From the NCBI GenBank assembly GCA_910578455.1, contig CAJTQA010000066.1, positions 1-9,200 of the forward strand: a stretch of DNA of 9,200 nucleotides. The letters are read 5' to 3'. The position numbers and the translations under genes are program-made. Of the stretch, positions 6,918 to 9,200 are shown piece after piece. Position 1 is the stretch's first letter, and every line of letters starts with the position of its first letter. Under the pieces are notes generated by a model. That model had not been told where the DNA came from. It searched no databases and saw nothing but the letters and a program-made list of their open reading frames with translations. This stretch comes from an uncultured Dorea sp. Lineage in GTDB: Bacteria; Bacillota; Clostridia; Lachnospirales; Lachnospiraceae.

Positions 6918-7120
6918 AATCTTCTCCTCAATTTGCCAAGCTCCGGCGCATTCTCTGCCAGTCTGCGGTATCCAAGCCGTCCTTTTTTCACGGCCCGGTC
7001 AGCCAGCCCTCTTCCGTAACGTTTCCGGATGCTACTTTTTATCATTGGCAAAAAAAGAGCCAGTACATTCCATTCTGCTTCATTGCCCGGTGCCTCCTGT
7101 TCCAATTCCGTAATATCCAT
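6914..7120 (-). CDS. Small 68-residue protein, probable N-terminal stump of a larger family
   Basis: The frame starts at an ATG (7118-7120) with AGGA about 8 nt upstream, 2 nt after the previous stop. It ends in an ATGA overlap with the next methyltransferase. The product has an acidic start, a hydrophobic L-A-L-F-L-P-M-I segment, then a basic helix-rich part (S-S-I-R-K-R-Y-G-R-G-L-A-D-R-A-V-K-K). No membrane segment or signal peptide is evident. The pattern 'LP-MIK-S-I-RKRYG...A...Y-RLAENAPELG' reminds me of the N-terminus of the much longer L-2-amino-thiazoline-4-carboxylic acid hydrolase-like family. If so, the middle and C-terminus are lost and the last codons are simply the ribosome binding site of the next gene (L-R-R-R-L). 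This identification is tentative; it may be a genuine small protein. A GTG at 7133-7135 is an alternative start. Confidence 0.5.
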   Translation of the reverse strand: MDITELEQEAPGNEAEWNVLALFLPMIKSSIRKRYGRGLADRAVKKGRLGYRRLAENAPELGKLRRRL

Positions 7121-7122
7121 AC

Positions 7123-7803
7123 TTATTTCCTGCACCGGAAAGCCGCCATGCCCTCCACGGTTTTCACCTGCGCTTTCCGGTACATGGACTTCAGCCTCAT
7201 TTTCAGACTGCCTGCCGTTTCATAAGGCGGCGTAAAATAACCCTTTGGCGTATATATCTTTTCAACAAACCAGTCAGTGCGCTTATTTTCACCCTTTACA
7301 TAAAAACACCCGCAGAAGATACCTCCCGGTTTCAGGACACGGAATACCTCCCGGTAAGCCGCCTCTTTGTCCGGGAAGACATGAAAGCCGTTCAGCGACA
7401 GCACAAGTTCAAAACTTTCGTCAGGGAAGGGCAACTTCCCCACATCACCCTGCTGAAAATGGACATTTTTAAGCCCCCGTTTTTCTGCCTGCCTCCTTGC
7501 ACGCTCCATCATGTCCGGGGAGTAGTCCAGGCAGGTGATGTCCGCATCCGGCAGCGTTTCATACACGGGCATACTAAGTACGCCCGTCCCCACCGGCACC
7601 TCCAGCATCCTGCCGCCAAAGCCCTGCGGTATGCCCGAAAGCGCAAGCTCCAGATAACGGTCGTTTTTCCTTTTATTCATGTTCCATACCAGCTTACAGA
7701 CTGCCTTACCTGGCAGCGTGGAGCAGGTTATCATCCCGTCATAGAATGTCCCCTCTCCTCCAAGGCTCTTGTATGCGTTTTTGATCTCATCATGCCTGCT
7801 CAT
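7123..7803 (-). CDS. Class I SAM-dependent methyltransferase
   Basis: This 226-residue enzyme has motif I M-L-E-V-P-V-G-T-G-V-L (66-76), D93 in L-D-Y-S for the ribose, D120 in Q-G-D-V-G-K-L-P-F, and R-V-F/V-L-K-P-G-G near 155-161. Motif I carries a proline and valine in place of the common small residues, but the G-T-G core is present. I choose the ATG at 7801-7803 because GGAGG (7813-7817) lies 9 nt upstream. A second ATG at 7810-7812 is too close to that site, and the frame extending to 8202 is only a shadow across the ZIP gene. It starts 20 nt after the ZIP stop. The N-terminal 60 residues and the C-terminal segment after 165 are specific to its subfamily and give no substrate clue. It is not closely similar to the other methyltransferase at 6300-6917. 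Confidence 0.88.
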   Translation of the reverse strand: MSRHDEIKNAYKSLGGEGTFYDGMITCSTLPGKAVCKLVWNMNKRKNDRYLELALSGIPQGFGGRMLEVPVGTGVLSMPVYETLPDADITCLDYSPDMMERARRQAEKRGLKNVHFQQGDVGKLPFPDESFELVLSLNGFHVFPDKEAAYREVFRVLKPGGIFCGCFYVKGENKRTDWFVEKIYTPKGYFTPPYETAGSLKMRLKSMYRKAQVKTVEGMAAFRCRK

Positions 7804-7823
7804 TTTCCTCATCCTCCATTCTT

Positions 7824-8606
7824 TTATCCCAGCGCCACATCCAGCGCCATCATGACCGTAAACCCTGCCGCAAACAGGACGGTCCCCACGTTGGAGTGCT
7901 TCCCTTCCGACATTTCCGGAATCAGCTCCTCCACGACCACATAGACCATGGCCCCGGCCGCAAAGCTCAGAAGATACGGCAGGAGCGGAACCACAAAGCC
8001 CGCCGCAAGTATGGTCAGTGCCGCGCCCACCGGCTCCACTGCGCCGGAAAGCGTACCGTAAAGGAACGCCCTTCCCTTGCTGACGCCCTCCGCCCGCAGG
8101 GGCATGGAGATGATAGCACCTTCCGGGAAATTCTGTATCGCAATTCCAAGGGAAAGCGACAGCGCACCCATGGCAGTAATCCCGGCATCCCCGGAAAGCC
8201 ATCCGGCATAGACCACACCCACCGCCATGCCCTCCGGCAGGTTGTGGAGCGTCACCGCCAACACCAATAAGACCTGCTTCTGCAGGCTGCTTTTGGGTCC
8301 CTCCGCCTTGCTGCTGTTCATGTGGAGATGGGGGACTGCCCGGTCCAGCAGCAGAAGGAACAAGATACCGAGCCAGAAACCCGCTGCAGCAGGGAGGAAC
8401 GACAGCTTCCCCATAGGCTCCGACTGTTCCATTGCCGGAATCAGCAGGCTCCAGACAGATGCCGCCACCATGACGCCCGCCGCAAAGCCCGTCAGCGCCC
8501 TCTGCACCATTTGGTTCAGCCTGTTTTTCATGAACAGCACACAGGCAGAGCCGAGCGTCGTTCCAAGGAACGGTATCAGGATGCCCTGAAACACTTCCGT
8601 CTGCAT
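7824..8606 (-). CDS. ZIP-family divalent metal transporter, GufA/ZIPB type
   Basis: This 260-residue membrane protein fits the eight-helix ZIP family, which carries Zn, Fe, Mn or related divalent ions into the cytoplasm. Transport-site motifs are visible: H121-N-L-P-E125-G in helix 4 and Q158-N-F-P-E162-G in helix 5. Also present are V-E-P (190-192) and V-E-E-L-I-P-E (225-231), which are typical of the GufA/ZIPB branch rather than ZupT. A short loop around H93 and H95 follows helix 3 and may bind metal. The ATG at 8604-8606 is preceded by GGGAGGTGA. An upstream in-frame extension to 8657 only overlaps the HMA gene. The gene begins 4 nt after the HMA stop, and that stop codon is part of the ribosome binding site, so translation is probably coupled. 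Being in one operon with a DtxR-type gene points to metal-regulated uptake; the metal is not certain. Confidence 0.92.
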   Translation of the reverse strand: MQTEVFQGILIPFLGTTLGSACVLFMKNRLNQMVQRALTGFAAGVMVAASVWSLLIPAMEQSEPMGKLSFLPAAAGFWLGILFLLLLDRAVPHLHMNSSKAEGPKSSLQKQVLLVLAVTLHNLPEGMAVGVVYAGWLSGDAGITAMGALSLSLGIAIQNFPEGAIISMPLRAEGVSKGRAFLYGTLSGAVEPVGAALTILAAGFVVPLLPYLLSFAAGAMVYVVVEELIPEMSEGKHSNVGTVLFAAGFTVMMALDVALG

Positions 8607-8610
8607 GGCG

Positions 8611-8868
8611 TCACCTCCCGTACCTTCTGAACAGCCCTTTCTTCTCATACGGCTCACTGCTTACGGATACGGCATCGTATCCCGCCTTTGCCACCACGCT
8701 TTTCAGTTCCTGCTCCGGGATGTCTTTCTCCGCAAGGATGACCGTCTGCTTCTTTGTATGGGAGCTTGCCACTTTCTTTACCTGAAAGGCATTCCTTACA
8801 GCCTCGTTGATATGCGCCTCGCACATACCGCAGGCCATTCCTTCTATTCCCACTGTTATCTTCACCAT
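8611..8868 (-). CDS. Heavy-metal-associated (HMA) domain protein, CopZ-like
   Basis: This 85-residue cytosolic protein has a ferredoxin-like HMA fold pattern and the M11-A-C13-G-M-C16 metal site near the N-terminus, followed by a helix (E-A-H-I-N-E-A-V-R-N-A-F). A second beta-alpha-beta half with T-V-I-L-A-E and S-V-V-A-K-A-G-Y follows. MxCxxC domains usually bind Cu(I) or soft divalent ions and pass them to partner proteins. A 12-residue basic tail (Y-E-K-K-G-L-F-R-R-Y) extends beyond the usual 68-70 residue fold. The ATG at 8866-8868 has GGAGG about 7 nt upstream. It is the first gene after the promoter at 8,969-8,998 and two operator-like dyads, so it should follow the same metal signal as the ZIP gene. 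Partnership with a ZIP importer rather than a copper P-type ATPase is unusual. Confidence 0.85.
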   Translation of the reverse strand: MVKITVGIEGMACGMCEAHINEAVRNAFQVKKVASSHTKKQTVILAEKDIPEQELKSVVAKAGYDAVSVSSEPYEKKGLFRRYGR

Positions 8869-8896
8869 AAGATGTCCTCCTCGCTCTCCTAATCAT

Positions 8897-8914
8897 AGTT
8901 AGCAAAAACTAACT
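8897..8914. promoter_or_regulatory. Operator-like dyad, distal copy (AGTTAG-N6-CTAACT)
   Basis: A perfect 6-bp inverted repeat with a 6-nt spacer lies in the leader of the HMA gene, about 15 nt before its ribosome binding site. It shares the GTTAG-N6-CTAAC core with the copy at 8,943-8,960. The arms resemble DtxR/IdeR-type half-sites (TTAG/CTAA), and the operon encodes a DtxR-family repressor. Binding is inferred. Confidence 0.6.
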
Positions 8915-8942
8915 CTTATCTCTAAAAAATGCGGCTGTTTTG

Positions 8943-8960
8943 TGTTAGTAGCCGCTAACT
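8943..8960. promoter_or_regulatory. Operator-like dyad, proximal copy at the transcription start
   Basis: GTTAG (8944-8948) and CTAAC (8955-8959) form a 5-bp inverted repeat with a 6-nt spacer. It begins within a few bases of the predicted transcription start downstream of the -10 box at 8,969-8,974. Repressors commonly bind there. Its centre lies 46 bp from that of the second copy. Confidence 0.65.
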
Positions 8961-8968
8961 CGATTTTA

Positions 8969-8998
8969 AGTATAACTCTTATGCCTTGCTTTTGTCAA
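8969..8998 (-). promoter_or_regulatory. Sigma-A-type promoter of the metal operon
   Basis: On the minus strand TTGACA (8993-8998, perfect -35) is followed after 18 nt by TATACT (8969-8974, 5 of 6 matches to the -10 consensus). The predicted start is near 8,962, which gives a leader of about 95 nt before the HMA ATG. It reads into the HMA, ZIP, methyltransferase and DtxR genes. I see no other convincing promoter down to the AraC gene. Confidence 0.8.
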
Positions 8999-8999
8999 T

Positions 9000-9200
9000 A
9001 GGATAGAAAATCATTTGCAGAATTTTCAGACTCCGACCACAGCCTTATCACAGTTTTATCACAATACGCTGCTTATAGAAAAACAGCTCCCTCAATGCGA
9101 AAATTAAGTTGATAACCCGCGGATTCAGAGTTAATATGCACCACTATAGGCTCTCGGAATCTTGAGCCTGCCGACCAAGATACACCGGCCGGATGAACCT
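9000..9200. other. Right-edge region without a supported gene
   Basis: With the promoter and leader, the gene-free stretch runs from 8,869 to the edge. In this outer part I see an 11-nt-period direct repeat of TTATCACA (9045-9052 and 9056-9063) upstream of the promoter. There are also two short minus-strand open frames that enter from the right edge and stop at 9,131 and 9,073. Either could be the last codons of a neighbouring gene, but neither has a recognisable motif. No tRNA or terminator hairpin is evident. Confidence 0.4.

Noticed and set aside
7804..8202. Long N-terminal extension of the methyltransferase at 7,123-7,803
   Set aside because: The extra codons lie in another frame over the ZIP gene, have a Gly/Arg/Cys-rich random look and lack a ribosome binding site. 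GGAGG 9 nt before the ATG at 7,803 fixes the start.
9045..9063. Replication origin with DnaA boxes
   Set aside because: TTATCACA lacks one base of the TTATNCACA box, only two copies occur, and no replication gene is nearby.
9073..9200. Partial gene at the right edge on the minus strand
   Set aside because: Two frames stay open for 22 and 41 codons to the edge, too short and without motif to choose between chance and a real C-terminus.
1..9200. CRISPR array, tRNA or rRNA genes
   Set aside because: No regularly spaced repeats, cloverleaf-like sequence or rRNA-like stretch was seen on either strand.

Overview
The window looks like a stretch of chromosome or integrated mobile element from a Lachnospiraceae-type Clostridium (Bacillota). 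I base this on strong AGGAGG-class ribosome binding sites, tightly packed co-directional genes, moderate GC content and gene families typical of gut clostridia. Every gene I can support lies on the minus strand, so transcription runs from the right edge (about 9,000) to the left edge (1).

Right part (about 9,000 to 5,400): a near-consensus promoter (8,969-8,998) carries two copies of the dyad GTTAG-N6-CTAAC. One copy sits at the predicted transcription start and the other about 46 bp downstream in the leader. It drives a compact gene chain: an MxCxxC heavy-metal-binding (HMA, CopZ-like) protein, a GufA-type ZIP divalent metal transporter, a class I SAM methyltransferase, a 68-residue protein that looks like the stump of a larger protein, a second SAM methyltransferase, a DtxR/MntR-type metal-dependent repressor, and a 5'-truncated methyltransferase pseudogene whose remains overlap the end of the repressor gene. 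The joints at the small protein and at the repressor/pseudogene look like old deletions.

Middle part (5,360 to 2,468/727): an AraC/XylS regulator is followed by a perfect 16-bp hairpin (4,321-4,360) and a second 36-nt imperfect dyad (4,279-4,314). Next come two overlapping half-size ABC transporters with fused permease and ATPase domains, which probably form a heterodimer. The order regulator, half-transporter, half-transporter and the ATPase signatures resemble the YbtA-YbtP-YbtQ / IrtAB siderophore-import arrangement. A drug- or peptide-export role cannot be excluded. A 9-bp hairpin with a T tract (670-696) ends this unit.

Left part (597 to 1): a second terminator-like hairpin separates the metal locus from a different module. 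This module holds a small protein with an N-terminal helix-turn-helix and two Cys4 zinc-finger motifs, and overlaps by 8 nt the start of a cut-off gene that resembles SHOCT-domain proteins. Pairs like this often precede serine recombinases in clostridial mobile elements, so the left edge may lie inside an integrative element.

Taken together, I infer a metal-sensing and metal-acquisition locus. The DtxR-family protein would repress the promoter through the GTTAG-N6-CTAAC boxes. ZIP would import a divalent metal, with the HMA protein buffering or delivering it. The AraC protein would control the ABC pair that moves a metal complex or other small molecule. The methyltransferases have no assigned substrate and are the least understood part.
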